Below, piece by piece: positions 35,811 to 44,865 of a stretch of DNA of 64,000 nt. The stretch lies in contig JAMPFU010000003.1 in assembly GCA_023664385.1 (NCBI GenBank), forward strand, positions 100,093 to 164,092, given 5' to 3'. Position 1 is the stretch's first letter. Every line of letters starts with the position of its first letter. The position numbers and the translations under genes are program-made. A model generated the notes under the pieces. The model saw nothing but the letters and a program-made list of their open reading frames with translations, was not told the origin of the DNA and did not search any database. The DNA is from Clostridium sp. GTDB lineage: Bacteria; Bacillota; Clostridia; Lachnospirales; Lachnospiraceae.

Positions 35811-37340
35811 TTAATATAATCCAAAAACATTAGGAGCTGTTGCATAATCATATACAACAACATTTTTTTTCTTGAAAAAATCTGCCAAATCTTTTGTCGA
35901 AAGACGTTCCCCTGACATCATCCAATCAGGTGCATCAAAAAAAGCATAGTCAGGTTCTATAAAATCATAAAAAGCTTCAGGTAAAGAATTGTATCCATGA
36001 TATCCAACTTGTACATATTTCGCTTTCAAGTCATATTTATATTGTTCAATCAAATAATTTGCTATGTACTCTGAATTACAATCGGAACAAAAAAGCACGC
36101 TGTCATCATTAGTTTCAATTTTAAACACTAACGAAGCATTATCTAAAATATTATTTTGTTTTAACATATTATCATCAAATACATTCAAAAAAGTAATAAT
36201 CATATCTTTATATTGTAATTTCTGACTTGCTTCTGCATGATAAACAATATCTAAATCTTCAGTAACTTCATTATATTTTTCATAACACTTAATATTATCC
36301 CATTCTCTTGCAATATCATGATATATTTCTGAATCTATGAATACATCATATATTTTTTTTATCTCAATTCCTTGTGGATTTTCACATATTTTATTAAATG
36401 CCCCTATATGATCAGCATGATAATTAGTTAATATCCATGTATCAACTATACCACCTTTTTGATCAATAATTTTCCTCACATAGCTCTCATTAGCTTCCCA
36501 TCCTCCATCTATTACAATTAAAGTCCCATCGTCCGTATTTTGTATCGTATAAAACATTCCTCTTTTATAGGAACTTTCAGCGTACTGTGTTAGAATCCAC
36601 TTTGGCATCATAAATACTGCATATTGCTCAGTCAAACCATACAATTCGCAACCTGCCTTTTGATAGGAATTTATTGTATTACCAATATTTTTACATACAA
36701 TGAAATCGACATCATGTTCCATTGCATATCTTATGACTGTCTCTACATCCTGTGTATCACTTTCAAGCTTATAACTAATGGTACTTTGTCCATATCTGCC
36801 AAATGGTAATGAATATTTTGAATCAATCTGCCTAAGATAAACAGCCAAATCAACCGGTACCATAATTGAAACAATGTCATCAGATTCCAAAAACATATCA
36901 TTTATTTGCATTACATCAACAGGCACTTTGTTAAAATTATTGGCTTTAACAAACCATTTCTCGCCATATACGCAATTCCCGCTAATTGCTATAATCACAA
37001 GCATACATACTGTAAAGCAAGCTTTTCTCCACCCTGACAAATTTCCTAATATCAGTACAAGACCATATGCTATAACAAAAAAAACAGGAATCACACAAAA
37101 CAGCCTTGAATAATAAGCATATATCTTTTCATCTCCAAACAATTTTTTACATAAAAAAACCATTACAGGATTAAATATAATAATAAGCATACATACCGTA
37201 TACCACGCCCAATTTATTTTCTTTATTCTATTGCGTTCAAATATAACAATTACAATAAGTGCTAAATAAAAAAGCACCTGTATCCCATAATCTCCCCAAT
37301 AAATCTTTAATAAGTTTTTAAAAAAATCAATATATCCCAT
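35811..37340 (-). CDS. Membrane protein fused to a metallo-beta-lactamase-like domain
   Basis: 509 residues. Residues 1-125 carry four hydrophobic spans; 130-250 look like the soluble C-terminus of a GT-C-type protein (DFIVCKNIG...YAVFMMPKW). Residues 260-509 resemble a ComEC-type metallo-beta-lactamase fold: VIDGGW, then TNYHADHIGAF with Asn306, His308, Asp310 and His311, then DNASLVFKIE, LFCSDC and VGYHGYNSL. The first His of HxHxDH is Asn and the usual GD Asp region is altered, so metal binding may be changed. It follows its membrane partner by 5 bases; the two appear to be halves of one ancestral protein. Confidence 0.7.
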   Translation of the reverse strand: MGYIDFFKNLLKIYWGDYGIQVLFYLALIVIVIFERNRIKKINWAWYTVCMLIIIFNPVMVFLCKKLFGDEKIYAYYSRLFCVIPVFFVIAYGLVLILGNLSGWRKACFTVCMLVIIAISGNCVYGEKWFVKANNFNKVPVDVMQINDMFLESDDIVSIMVPVDLAVYLRQIDSKYSLPFGRYGQSTISYKLESDTQDVETVIRYAMEHDVDFIVCKNIGNTINSYQKAGCELYGLTEQYAVFMMPKWILTQYAESSYKRGMFYTIQNTDDGTLIVIDGGWEANESYVRKIIDQKGGIVDTWILTNYHADHIGAFNKICENPQGIEIKKIYDVFIDSEIYHDIAREWDNIKCYEKYNEVTEDLDIVYHAEASQKLQYKDMIITFLNVFDDNMLKQNNILDNASLVFKIETNDDSVLFCSDCNSEYIANYLIEQYKYDLKAKYVQVGYHGYNSLPEAFYDFIEPDYAFFDAPDWMMSGERLSTKDLADFFKKKNVVVYDYATAPNVFGLY

Positions 37341-37345
37341 ACTAT

Positions 37346-38389
37346 TTACCTCAAAACAAGATACAATATCAATTGTATACTTGGAAAAAAGCTACAAATA
37401 ATTGCATACCATATCCCACTCAGCCGTTTATTATAGACAGACATGGCAATACTCATGGCAACACAAACACAAATTATCATCCCGGAACCCATAACTGTAG
37501 TACAACAAGCAGCAGCCGAAACAACAAGCAAATAAATAATATTTTGTTTTTTTACCTTATCATTGTAAATATTAGGTAAATACGCAATCAGAAAAGGTAT
37601 AATTATCGTTGAAACTATCGCTTTTCCTTGCCACAAAGCCACCAACAATCTAAACGTCAGGGAATAATCTGAATATAAACCAAAAATATTTAACATAGAG
37701 ACAATACATAAAAAAATCAACCGATCTTCACTCTTATTAAACAATTTTTTAGCCATCAAATAATAAACAATATATGCGATTAACAAAAAAAACATCGGCA
37801 TAATGGTATGAGCTATTACGGTAACATGTACCCCTGTTGTTTTTGATAAAAAAGCAATGAAAATTGGCCAGGACGCACAAACTCTTTTTCCATCGAAATC
37901 AGCTATTATTTTCCCAGAATTTATATCAGTTATATAAATACCATCATTAGTAATAGCATCCAACGATAATGTTATATATGAGTAATCATCATATGAGCTT
38001 GTTGTCACATCATAAAACAAAGCAAAATATAATTGTACAAATAACAACAAAATAAATAACATAAAATACATCATTTCAAAGCGATTGAACTTTTTGAAAT
38101 GAGGCTTTAATAAAATGTCTCTTTTCTTTAACACTAGACAAATTGAAAATATGCAACAACAAATTATTATAAAAGAATAAAAATAAACAAATTGTGTAAA
38201 TGAACACCTAAAAAGGGTCATTGGTACACATATAATCCAAAATAATGCCAAAGACAAAAAAAATCCTATTATGTATTTAGCCAATGGCTCTTTTATATGA
38301 ATTGTGTCATTAACCGAAATTAAAAGCCCTAATAAAAAAGGAACAATAATCAATTCAATAACAAAAATACTTATCTTTAAAAAAAACAT
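37346..38389 (-). CDS. Multi-span membrane protein, GT-C/DUF6077-like (paralogue 1)
   Basis: 347 residues with about nine hydrophobic segments. The first large outer loop reads TTSSYDDYSYITLSLDAI with an Asp-Asp pair; WPIFIAFLSKTTGVHVTVI and LLVALWQGKAIVSTIIIPF are shared with the paralogue at 34704-35741. Its start overlaps the stop of the methyltransferase gene as TAATG. It is followed closely by the MBL-fused protein. Located next to a GtrB-like gene, it could use polyprenyl-phosphate-sugar to decorate the capsule outside the membrane (inference). Confidence 0.68.
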   Translation of the reverse strand: MFFLKISIFVIELIIVPFLLGLLISVNDTIHIKEPLAKYIIGFFLSLALFWIICVPMTLFRCSFTQFVYFYSFIIICCCIFSICLVLKKRDILLKPHFKKFNRFEMMYFMLFILLLFVQLYFALFYDVTTSSYDDYSYITLSLDAITNDGIYITDINSGKIIADFDGKRVCASWPIFIAFLSKTTGVHVTVIAHTIMPMFFLLIAYIVYYLMAKKLFNKSEDRLIFLCIVSMLNIFGLYSDYSLTFRLLVALWQGKAIVSTIIIPFLIAYLPNIYNDKVKKQNIIYLLVVSAAACCTTVMGSGMIICVCVAMSIAMSVYNKRLSGIWYAIICSFFPSIQLILYLVLR

Positions 38390-39105
38390 TAAACCCCTTC
38401 TCTGTTCTTGTCATATATACATACCCAATCGCCCTCTAAACTAAAATACCTGCCGCCTGCCAATCCACCTTCTTTTAAAAAGCTTTTGAATCTATACATA
38501 TATGGGCAAAAATTAACATGTAAATCCGGTGTATACTTATATTCTCTTTGACGCGGCATAACAATAATTAACCTTTTCCCCGTAACTCTGAGTAGCTCGC
38601 TAATTGCTTTTCTGTAATCCCTTATATGCTCTAATGCGTGTGTGCATATTACTGTGTCAAATTTACTGTCTTCAAATGGCAAATCAAGCAATGAGCCTTT
38701 AATGGCACAGCCTCTTTTTTTATTTTTATCATCAGGCGCAACATCAACACCTACTGCTTCATACCCTTTATTAATCAGCCGGTTCAACATATAACCCCTT
38801 CCACATGCAGCATCTAAAACAGTGTGTCCCTTAATATGAGATAAAATATACCGGACACCCGCCTGATTCAAATCCGTCATACGCTTTTTATTAATTGGCG
38901 CATCTGCAATAAGCTCATAATAATGGTTGATTTCTTCATCTGTCAGGTTAGGATATTTATCCTTAAATTCCATAATATATTTCGTGTATTTGCCATATGC
39001 AAACCATATAATTAAATACATAAACCATCTACATTCCCTCATGATTGGAAATAACAGGTTTTCTAAAATCCAATTAACCTTTACGGTTATGTTTCTACTA
39101 AGCAT
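38389..39105 (-). CDS. SAM-dependent methyltransferase (class I)
   Basis: 238 residues from the ATG with GGAGGAG nine bases upstream; an earlier in-frame ATG overlaps that site. The SAM-binding motif I VLDAACGRGYML, the acidic end of strand 2 VGVDVAP, and CTHALEHI motif IV are clear. Small-molecule or glycolipid methylation is likely. It overlaps the GtrB-like gene by 8 bases and the GT-C-like gene by one base, so the three are tightly coupled. Confidence 0.82.
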   Translation of the reverse strand: MLSRNITVKVNWILENLLFPIMRECRWFMYLIIWFAYGKYTKYIMEFKDKYPNLTDEEINHYYELIADAPINKKRMTDLNQAGVRYILSHIKGHTVLDAACGRGYMLNRLINKGYEAVGVDVAPDDKNKKRGCAIKGSLLDLPFEDSKFDTVICTHALEHIRDYRKAISELLRVTGKRLIIVMPRQREYKYTPDLHVNFCPYMYRFKSFLKEGGLAGGRYFSLEGDWVCIYDKNREGV

Positions 39106-40060
39106 TTTTAGTATCTCCTCCATTATTTTTTGAACTTACATGCTCTTTAACCAAATATACCGGTCTTGCTTTTGTTTCTTTAAAGATTTTTGACAGATAT
39201 GCCCCAACTATTCCTATACAACTAAGCTGTACTCCTCCCAAAAACAATATGACACATACCATAAATGCATATCCTTCCACATCGATTCCTACAAATAACT
39301 TTTGTATAATCATATATAATATTACAATCAAAGATATCATGCATGTTACTATACCGGCAAGTGATGAAATAACTAACGGGAATGTGGAAAATGATAATAT
39401 TCCGTCTATTGCATAGGAAAAAAGCTTAAAAAATGACCATTTTGTTTTCCCATTCTCCCTCGCAACATTCTCATAACTAATCCACTTTGTATTGTATCCT
39501 ACCCATGCAAAAAGACCCTTTGAAAAACGGGATGTCTCAGGTAACTGGGCAATCGAATCATTCATGCTTTTTTTCATTATTCTAAAGTCTCTCGCCCCAT
39601 CAGGTATGTGTATTTCTGTTACTTTATTAACTATTTTATAAAACAATTTAGAAAACCACGAACGGAGAAAAGGCTCGCCCTTCCGGTTTACTCTTCTTGC
39701 CGCTATACAGTCTACAGTATCATCATCAAACCCATCCAGCATGTCCTTTATTAATTCTGGCGGATCCTGTAAGTCTGCATCCATTATAGCCACATAATCA
39801 GAATCCTCACTAACATTCCGCATACCCGCAAGCATTGCCGCCTCCTTGCCAAAATTACGAGTCAATGTTATATAACTTACATTATTATATTTTTCATTAA
39901 GCTCAATTAAACGTTTCACTGTATCGTCACTGCTTCCGTCATCGACAAAAAGCATTTCATTTTCAATGCCAATTTCATTTAAAATACAATTAATTCTGTC
40001 ATAAAAAACATTTATATTTTTAGATTCATTATAACACGGTACAATAACAGTTAATTTCAC
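39098..40060 (-). CDS. GtrB-like polyprenyl-phosphate glycosyltransferase
   Basis: 320 residues. A GT2 domain (TVIVPCYNESKNI, LFVDDGSSDDT, AIMDADLQDPPELI, RFSKGLFAWVGY) followed by two C-terminal membrane spans (about 230-255 and 265-290). This is the GtrB/YfdH/ArnC-like layout: it loads a hexose on undecaprenyl phosphate at the cytoplasmic face. GT-C enzymes then use it outside, and such partners lie just downstream. The start is GTG with GGGGTGG upstream. Confidence 0.9.
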   Translation of the reverse strand: MKLTVIVPCYNESKNINVFYDRINCILNEIGIENEMLFVDDGSSDDTVKRLIELNEKYNNVSYITLTRNFGKEAAMLAGMRNVSEDSDYVAIMDADLQDPPELIKDMLDGFDDDTVDCIAARRVNRKGEPFLRSWFSKLFYKIVNKVTEIHIPDGARDFRIMKKSMNDSIAQLPETSRFSKGLFAWVGYNTKWISYENVARENGKTKWSFFKLFSYAIDGILSFSTFPLVISSLAGIVTCMISLIVILYMIIQKLFVGIDVEGYAFMVCVILFLGGVQLSCIGIVGAYLSKIFKETKARPVYLVKEHVSSKNNGGDTKNA

Positions 40061-40073
40061 AATACCACCCCAG

Positions 40074-40814
40074 CTATTTTTTCACGGCAACCATTATAAT
40101 TGATACACCAAACGGAAATCCCTTTTTTCTTAAATGTTTCTTTTCTGACACAAAAACATTGTAACACAACTTATTTAAAAAGCCAAACTCCCTAGTTTTT
40201 CCCATATCATCTTTGTTTATTTTAAATAAGTTTTTAATCTTTCTGACTATCCAAATCGGTATGAAAAACCAAAAATTATAGTATGAACACATTTTTATCT
40301 TAAAGCCTGCTTTGTGGCACAGGTCTATCAGTTCTTTTTTCACATACCGTCTGTAATGCTTTACCACAACATCATTATATCCCCAAAGGGTCTTAAAGGC
40401 AGGCACAGTAATTAACAAATTCCCCTTTGGCTTTAGCATACTATATAATGCTTTCACAGCTTCCTTATCATCCTCAATATGCTCCAATAAATCCAAGGCT
40501 AAAATATTATCAAAAAAATCATTTTCAAAAGGAAGGTCATCTGGCAGCGTACCCTGTAGAATTTTGTTCCGTCCCCACTTTTGCCCGCAATAATTCACAG
40601 AAATTTCTGACATATCCATTCCATATACATCACCGTACTTTGACAAAGCCTCCAACATAACCCCCATACCGCATCCTGCATCCAAAATCCTATTATCTTT
40701 CTTCGCATGTTTACAGTATCTTGAAAAAACATCCATTATTATTTCCTTGCGGGCAGCAAACCACCAATGATTATTTTGAATTTTTTTCATTTCAATATAT
40801 ACTTTTTTATTCAT
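40074..40814 (-). CDS. SAM-dependent methyltransferase (class I)
   Basis: 246 residues from the ATG with GGGGAG upstream. The N-terminal NHWWFAARKEII pattern is common in methyltransferases of glycan loci. Motif I is ILDAGCGMGVMLEAL, then MDMSE and DLLEHIEDDKEA, ending in a basic, hydrophobic tail that may touch the membrane. It lies between the Wzz-like gene and the GtrB-like gene. It may methylate a sugar or the lipid-linked intermediate; the target is unknown. Confidence 0.82.
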   Translation of the reverse strand: MNKKVYIEMKKIQNNHWWFAARKEIIMDVFSRYCKHAKKDNRILDAGCGMGVMLEALSKYGDVYGMDMSEISVNYCGQKWGRNKILQGTLPDDLPFENDFFDNILALDLLEHIEDDKEAVKALYSMLKPKGNLLITVPAFKTLWGYNDVVVKHYRRYVKKELIDLCHKAGFKIKMCSYYNFWFFIPIWIVRKIKNLFKINKDDMGKTREFGFLNKLCYNVFVSEKKHLRKKGFPFGVSIIMVAVKK

Positions 40815-40849
40815 ACACCCACTCCCCACAACGTTTCTTCTCTTTATAT

Positions 40850-42268
40850 TTATACACAAGCAATTACGCCAACCACATTACAATCACATTCGTTTACAAT
40901 GCTTATCAAATCCAAAAGTTCTTTACGAACGCAATCACCTATTTGTTCAATGATTATAACATTAGAATTCCTTTTCATATTATCTATCATATTTATATCA
41001 TACATTAAATTCTGCATATTCTCCACTAAGACACCACTTTTTCCCAATTGCTCCAGCAGCTTTTTTACATTTATGTTATCAAACAAATTATCATTTGTAC
41101 TAACAACAAATATTTGCTCCATATTCTTAGAAATATAGGTTGCCTTTATTTTGGATATTGCCAAATTCTGCTTTTTATCGTCTTGACAATCCGAAACATT
41201 ATAATATACATCATCAATCCAATTATCAAGCTTCTTTAAAAAGCCCTTTTTCCCATCTACTACTTTTATTGTTTCCAATAAAAAACCATTAGAAAGATTT
41301 TTCAATTCATCGATCGTATTTACTGTCTTATCCTTCAGAAACATAACAACAGAAATCAGGCTTGCCAAAATCATTCCTAAAATGCAGCCTAATATAATAT
41401 TTTTACTACTAACTCTATAAGTTTTTTTATCCGTTTCATTTAAATATAAGTTATCCTCTTCTATATTTATGCCATTCAACTTGTCCAAATATTTTTGTTG
41501 GACATCCGTAAATGATAATTCATATTCTTGAAGGGTTTTATTTATAGAATTTATCTTATCATAATATTTTTGTTGATCATTCATAATTTCCGGTAAATCT
41601 AGTACATTAGAATTTGTCTCAAAAAGTGCTATATTATGTGTGCCTATCTTTTCTTTAATATAATAATAGTATTTATCAATTTGGTTAATTATTTTTTGAC
41701 CAATTTCATTGCAAAATTCTTCACTATTACCATAAATTACAATTGCAAACATAATACTTGCATTATCTTTATTTTCAAAGTACATTCCTTGTTGTAATTG
41801 TAAATCAGAATTATCAGCAAACGATATAATTTCATTAAAATATTCCGAATTATCGGCACCAAGTCCCATATCAGCATATAGTTTTCCTCCATTAACATAA
41901 TTTTTATATGCATATAGTATGGAATGAATATCTACATTTACAGGACATTTAATATAATACTGCACGATCTCTTGATGAACCTCGTAAGGATTTAATTTCA
42001 TTTTTAACGAATTTTCTACATACGCATTATAGTAATTCAACGTATCCTTCAATCTTAAATATTCGTTTACATCATATAATTCCTTTTCAGTCAAATCCGT
42101 TTCTTCCACCGTTTGGATAGGTTGTAAATCATTATTTCCTAATTCAATCTGTTTTCTGTATGATATAACACCAATAACAATTCCGCAGAAAAGTGCACAT
42201 AAAATAACAAGACGCCACCTTTTTGCCACACAATATATGATTGTCCTAAAATCGCTAACTATTTTCAT
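40850..42268 (-). CDS. Wzz-like polysaccharide chain-length protein with degenerate kinase-like C-terminus
   Basis: 472 residues. A first membrane span near 20-36, a long extracytoplasmic helical region (coiled coil about 205-275), and a second span near 292-312. This is the polysaccharide co-polymerase layout. The cytoplasmic C-terminus (about 345-472) has the strand pattern of BY-kinases (QIFVVST, VIIIEQIGD, CNVVGVIACV) but no Walker A, so it looks like a vestigial kinase domain. No separate tyrosine kinase or phosphatase gene is visible. AAGGAG precedes the ATG; a strong promoter lies just upstream. Confidence 0.82.
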   Translation of the reverse strand: MKIVSDFRTIIYCVAKRWRLVILCALFCGIVIGVISYRKQIELGNNDLQPIQTVEETDLTEKELYDVNEYLRLKDTLNYYNAYVENSLKMKLNPYEVHQEIVQYYIKCPVNVDIHSILYAYKNYVNGGKLYADMGLGADNSEYFNEIISFADNSDLQLQQGMYFENKDNASIMFAIVIYGNSEEFCNEIGQKIINQIDKYYYYIKEKIGTHNIALFETNSNVLDLPEIMNDQQKYYDKINSINKTLQEYELSFTDVQQKYLDKLNGINIEEDNLYLNETDKKTYRVSSKNIILGCILGMILASLISVVMFLKDKTVNTIDELKNLSNGFLLETIKVVDGKKGFLKKLDNWIDDVYYNVSDCQDDKKQNLAISKIKATYISKNMEQIFVVSTNDNLFDNINVKKLLEQLGKSGVLVENMQNLMYDINMIDNMKRNSNVIIIEQIGDCVRKELLDLISIVNECDCNVVGVIACV

Positions 42269-42323
42269 AACACTTATTCTCCTTATATATACATAATACG
42301 TTTATTACAATTCAACAATAGAA

Positions 42324-42352
42324 ATTATATCAAAAAAAGCATTAGGCTTCAA
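42324..42352 (-). promoter_or_regulatory. Internal promoter before the Wzz-like gene
   Basis: Minus-strand -35 TTGAAG at 42347-42352 and -10 TATAAT at 42324-42329, 17 bases apart, directly after the stop of the acyltransferase gene. It could separately drive the chain-length, GtrB, GT-C and ugd part of locus B. Confidence 0.72.
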
Positions 42353-43396
42353 CTACGTCATATATTTCCCAAAAAAAGGCACTTTTTTAATAACCCTAGA
42401 TAGAATGACGCTCAATATAGTCGTAATAAGAACCTCAATAAAAACACATAAAAAAAATATATTAATATTATTCAAATAACTAATTTTCTGTATAATAAAA
42501 ATTACAATCACATGACATCCATATATTCCCAAAGAATTTTCTGCTATTATTCTAAATATCTTATTTGAAAAATTTTTTTCTTTAAAAAATAAAAATACAG
42601 CAATACTAGAAAAAAATATAGTAGGACTTAAATAAGACCAAAATCTATTAACATTAACGCCTTGTGTAAGACCATCATAAATAACTCCTATAATCGTAAT
42701 AAGTGTGCACATAAACCCACAAACATATATAAGTCTTAGCTTTAATTTTGATACATCATATTTATCCAAATAAACTCCTAAAACAAAGTAAATTAAATAT
42801 CCGGTTGCTACCCCCCCCCTAATTTTTTCAGTATTAATTGATAAAATTTTCAGCATTTCAAAATTTAAACAAAACTCACTAACTATAGAGCAAAAAAAGC
42901 ATATAAGTATTACATATTTCATTTGTTTTTTTGTAGTGTTAGATATAATAATTTTCAAGACCGGAATCAATAAATAAAGCCCTATAAGAGGAGGAACAAA
43001 CCATAAATGAAATTTTGTATTCCCATATATAAGTGTGCTTAACATGTCTTTTATATTGTAGACAATCGAACATTTTTTATCTACAAATATATTATCAAAC
43101 ACAACATATACACACGACCATAAAATATAAAATAAAAAAAGTTTAGGTATATACTTTTTAAACAACGTTTTATTTTCAACCTTTTTTTTATGCAAAAACA
43201 AAGTTCCTGATATCATAAAAAAAATCGGAACACAAAACATAACCAACCCTTGTATAATAACAGCTTTTATCCAAGTATCTGTTCCCACGTCACTATGATA
43301 CCAATTGCTTAGAACATGAATGGTAATTACGCTAATACATGCGACTGCCCTTAAATTATCTAAATATCCTTCTCTTTCACGCCGTTCATTCTTCAT
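42353..43396 (-). CDS. Membrane acyltransferase (Acyltransferase_3 family), possibly phase-variable
   Basis: 347 residues from the ATG with GGAGGAA upstream; a longer in-frame start is less likely. About ten membrane spans. The N-terminal YLDNLRAVACISVITIHVLS contains the catalytic-type His of OafA/WecH O-acetyltransferases, and FFMISGTLFLHKK and FHLWFVPPLIGLY are family motifs. It should acetylate a capsule sugar using a cytoplasmic acyl donor. Codons for IRGGVAT include a run of nine G (42811-42819 as C9 on the plus strand), a likely slippage site that would switch the enzyme off. Confidence 0.88.
   Translation of the reverse strand: MKNERREREGYLDNLRAVACISVITIHVLSNWYHSDVGTDTWIKAVIIQGLVMFCVPIFFMISGTLFLHKKKVENKTLFKKYIPKLFLFYILWSCVYVVFDNIFVDKKCSIVYNIKDMLSTLIYGNTKFHLWFVPPLIGLYLLIPVLKIIISNTTKKQMKYVILICFFCSIVSEFCLNFEMLKILSINTEKIRGGVATGYLIYFVLGVYLDKYDVSKLKLRLIYVCGFMCTLITIIGVIYDGLTQGVNVNRFWSYLSPTIFFSSIAVFLFFKEKNFSNKIFRIIAENSLGIYGCHVIVIFIIQKISYLNNINIFFLCVFIEVLITTILSVILSRVIKKVPFFGKYMT
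42811..42819 (-). repeat. Nine-base poly-G tract in acyltransferase gene
   Basis: C9 on the plus strand (G9 in the coding strand) in an otherwise AT-rich gene. A gain or loss of one base shifts the frame about 195 codons into the protein. The present length leaves the frame open. Confidence 0.95.
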
Positions 43397-43425
43397 ATAT
43401 GAATTCCTCCATAATTTTCCATTTA

Positions 43426-44862
43426 TCATTTCATCTCAACTGTGCTTTTATTATAAAATCTTGCTAATACAAAATTTCTCCAGTCATTTTTATCATTTGA
43501 AACATCAGAGAAAAACAAAAGCTTTGGTTTAACACTAAATTCCGAAACAACAACATTTTTTTTGTTATCATCACTATATAATATAATTCTTTCGTCCCAT
43601 TCAGCATCATATTGCTTAGCTTCACCTGAAACCAATTCACGTACAGCCTCTATTGATGTGCTATAACTTTTATTTCCCCAAAATCCAACAAAAAGCACTC
43701 CCATTATGATCAAACAATATATCTTTTTATTCCATGAATATTTGATATTATACGTTTTTAACATCAATGTCACCCCCCCTAACAAATAATACCAAATACC
43801 AAACATACAAAAACAAAAAGTGTAAAAAATAAAATCCTGTACTCTGCCTTCTCCGAAATATCCCATTGCATAATATGGTATACACACTTCTAATCCCAAA
43901 AGCGCAATTGTCCCGACAACAATAAATAATAATTTTTTTAGGGAAAATGACAAGGCTTCATTTTTTTCATGAATATTTATAAAAAGCGGTAAAAGAATTA
44001 AAAGCATACAAAACAAAGCAAGAGAAAACCAATCATCCATATTTCTTAAAAGTTGGAAAAATCCCTCGTATAATGCTTTGAAAAAAGAAGGACGCCCAAC
44101 CATGGAATAATGCTCTAAACGTTTTGCCGTTCCTCCGGAAAAATTACTTAATAAAAACCCAAAAACCGCACATACACACGGCGCAATCAACCGATACTTT
44201 TTCTTTAATACCGCAAAAATAATTAAAGCCATGAAAAAAATAAAACATAATACAGAAAGTAAATGATTCCCTCCGACGACAAAAAAAGATAACAGACTAA
44301 GAAGAAACGTCTTTAATACTATATATTTTGTTGAATTTATCAATGAATAGAGCAAAGCCCAATCAATCAAAAATAGAAAGAAAAAGCCTGTGTAATTTAC
44401 TGCCCCACTAAACCAAAATAATCCTTCTACCGGAGACGGCATTTGCTCAATAATATATAGAGAAATCAACATACTGGCAATGAGCATGTTTTTATCTTTA
44501 ATTTTCAAAATCTTTTTTATAAAAAAATATGTTCCATAAAATATTAAACATATATTAATGATAGAAACAATTGCGTATAATTTTTCACTATATATAGTTG
44601 GCTGTGCAAACACCAACAATGCAGAAATACTATACGGACCATCATTGGTATTATAGTTTTCTTTCAAAAATCCAACTGTTTCTGCAATAACAGTGCCTAT
44701 AGAAAACTGCCCGTCCGCAATCAAATGTTTAACCACATATGAATATGAAAAATCATCAGCAGACGGATGATTATAAATTGAAATAATGATTATAGGCAAA
44801 ATAATACATAGCACTAACAGAAAAACAATTAACACGTCTACATTTTTTTTTGTTTTCGTCAT
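43426..44862 (-). CDS. Multi-span membrane protein, GT-C-like (DUF6056-type)
   Basis: 478 residues with ten or more hydrophobic spans and a short soluble C-terminus. The first outer loop has HPSADDFSYSYVV with an Asp-Asp pair, and later SPVEGLFWFSGAVNYTG and GGNHLLSV, as in the DUF6056 family (tentative). Such features suggest a GT-C enzyme acting on lipid-linked donors. A G7 tract (43773-43779) lies in LLGGVTLML. It overlaps none of its neighbours; ATG start about 3 bases from the Wzy stop. Confidence 0.68.
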   Translation of the reverse strand: MTKTKKNVDVLIVFLLVLCIILPIIIISIYNHPSADDFSYSYVVKHLIADGQFSIGTVIAETVGFLKENYNTNDGPYSISALLVFAQPTIYSEKLYAIVSIINICLIFYGTYFFIKKILKIKDKNMLIASMLISLYIIEQMPSPVEGLFWFSGAVNYTGFFFLFLIDWALLYSLINSTKYIVLKTFLLSLLSFFVVGGNHLLSVLCFIFFMALIIFAVLKKKYRLIAPCVCAVFGFLLSNFSGGTAKRLEHYSMVGRPSFFKALYEGFFQLLRNMDDWFSLALFCMLLILLPLFINIHEKNEALSFSLKKLLFIVVGTIALLGLEVCIPYYAMGYFGEGRVQDFIFYTFCFCMFGIWYYLLGGVTLMLKTYNIKYSWNKKIYCLIIMGVLFVGFWGNKSYSTSIEAVRELVSGEAKQYDAEWDERIILYSDDNKKNVVVSEFSVKPKLLFFSDVSNDKNDWRNFVLARFYNKSTVEMK

Positions 44863-44865
44863 ATA

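Noticed and set aside
34154..38389. Calling the MBL-fused protein a ComEC DNA-uptake protein
   Set aside because: It lacks the competence-domain membrane core and OB fold, and sits in a capsule operon with a paralogous partner.
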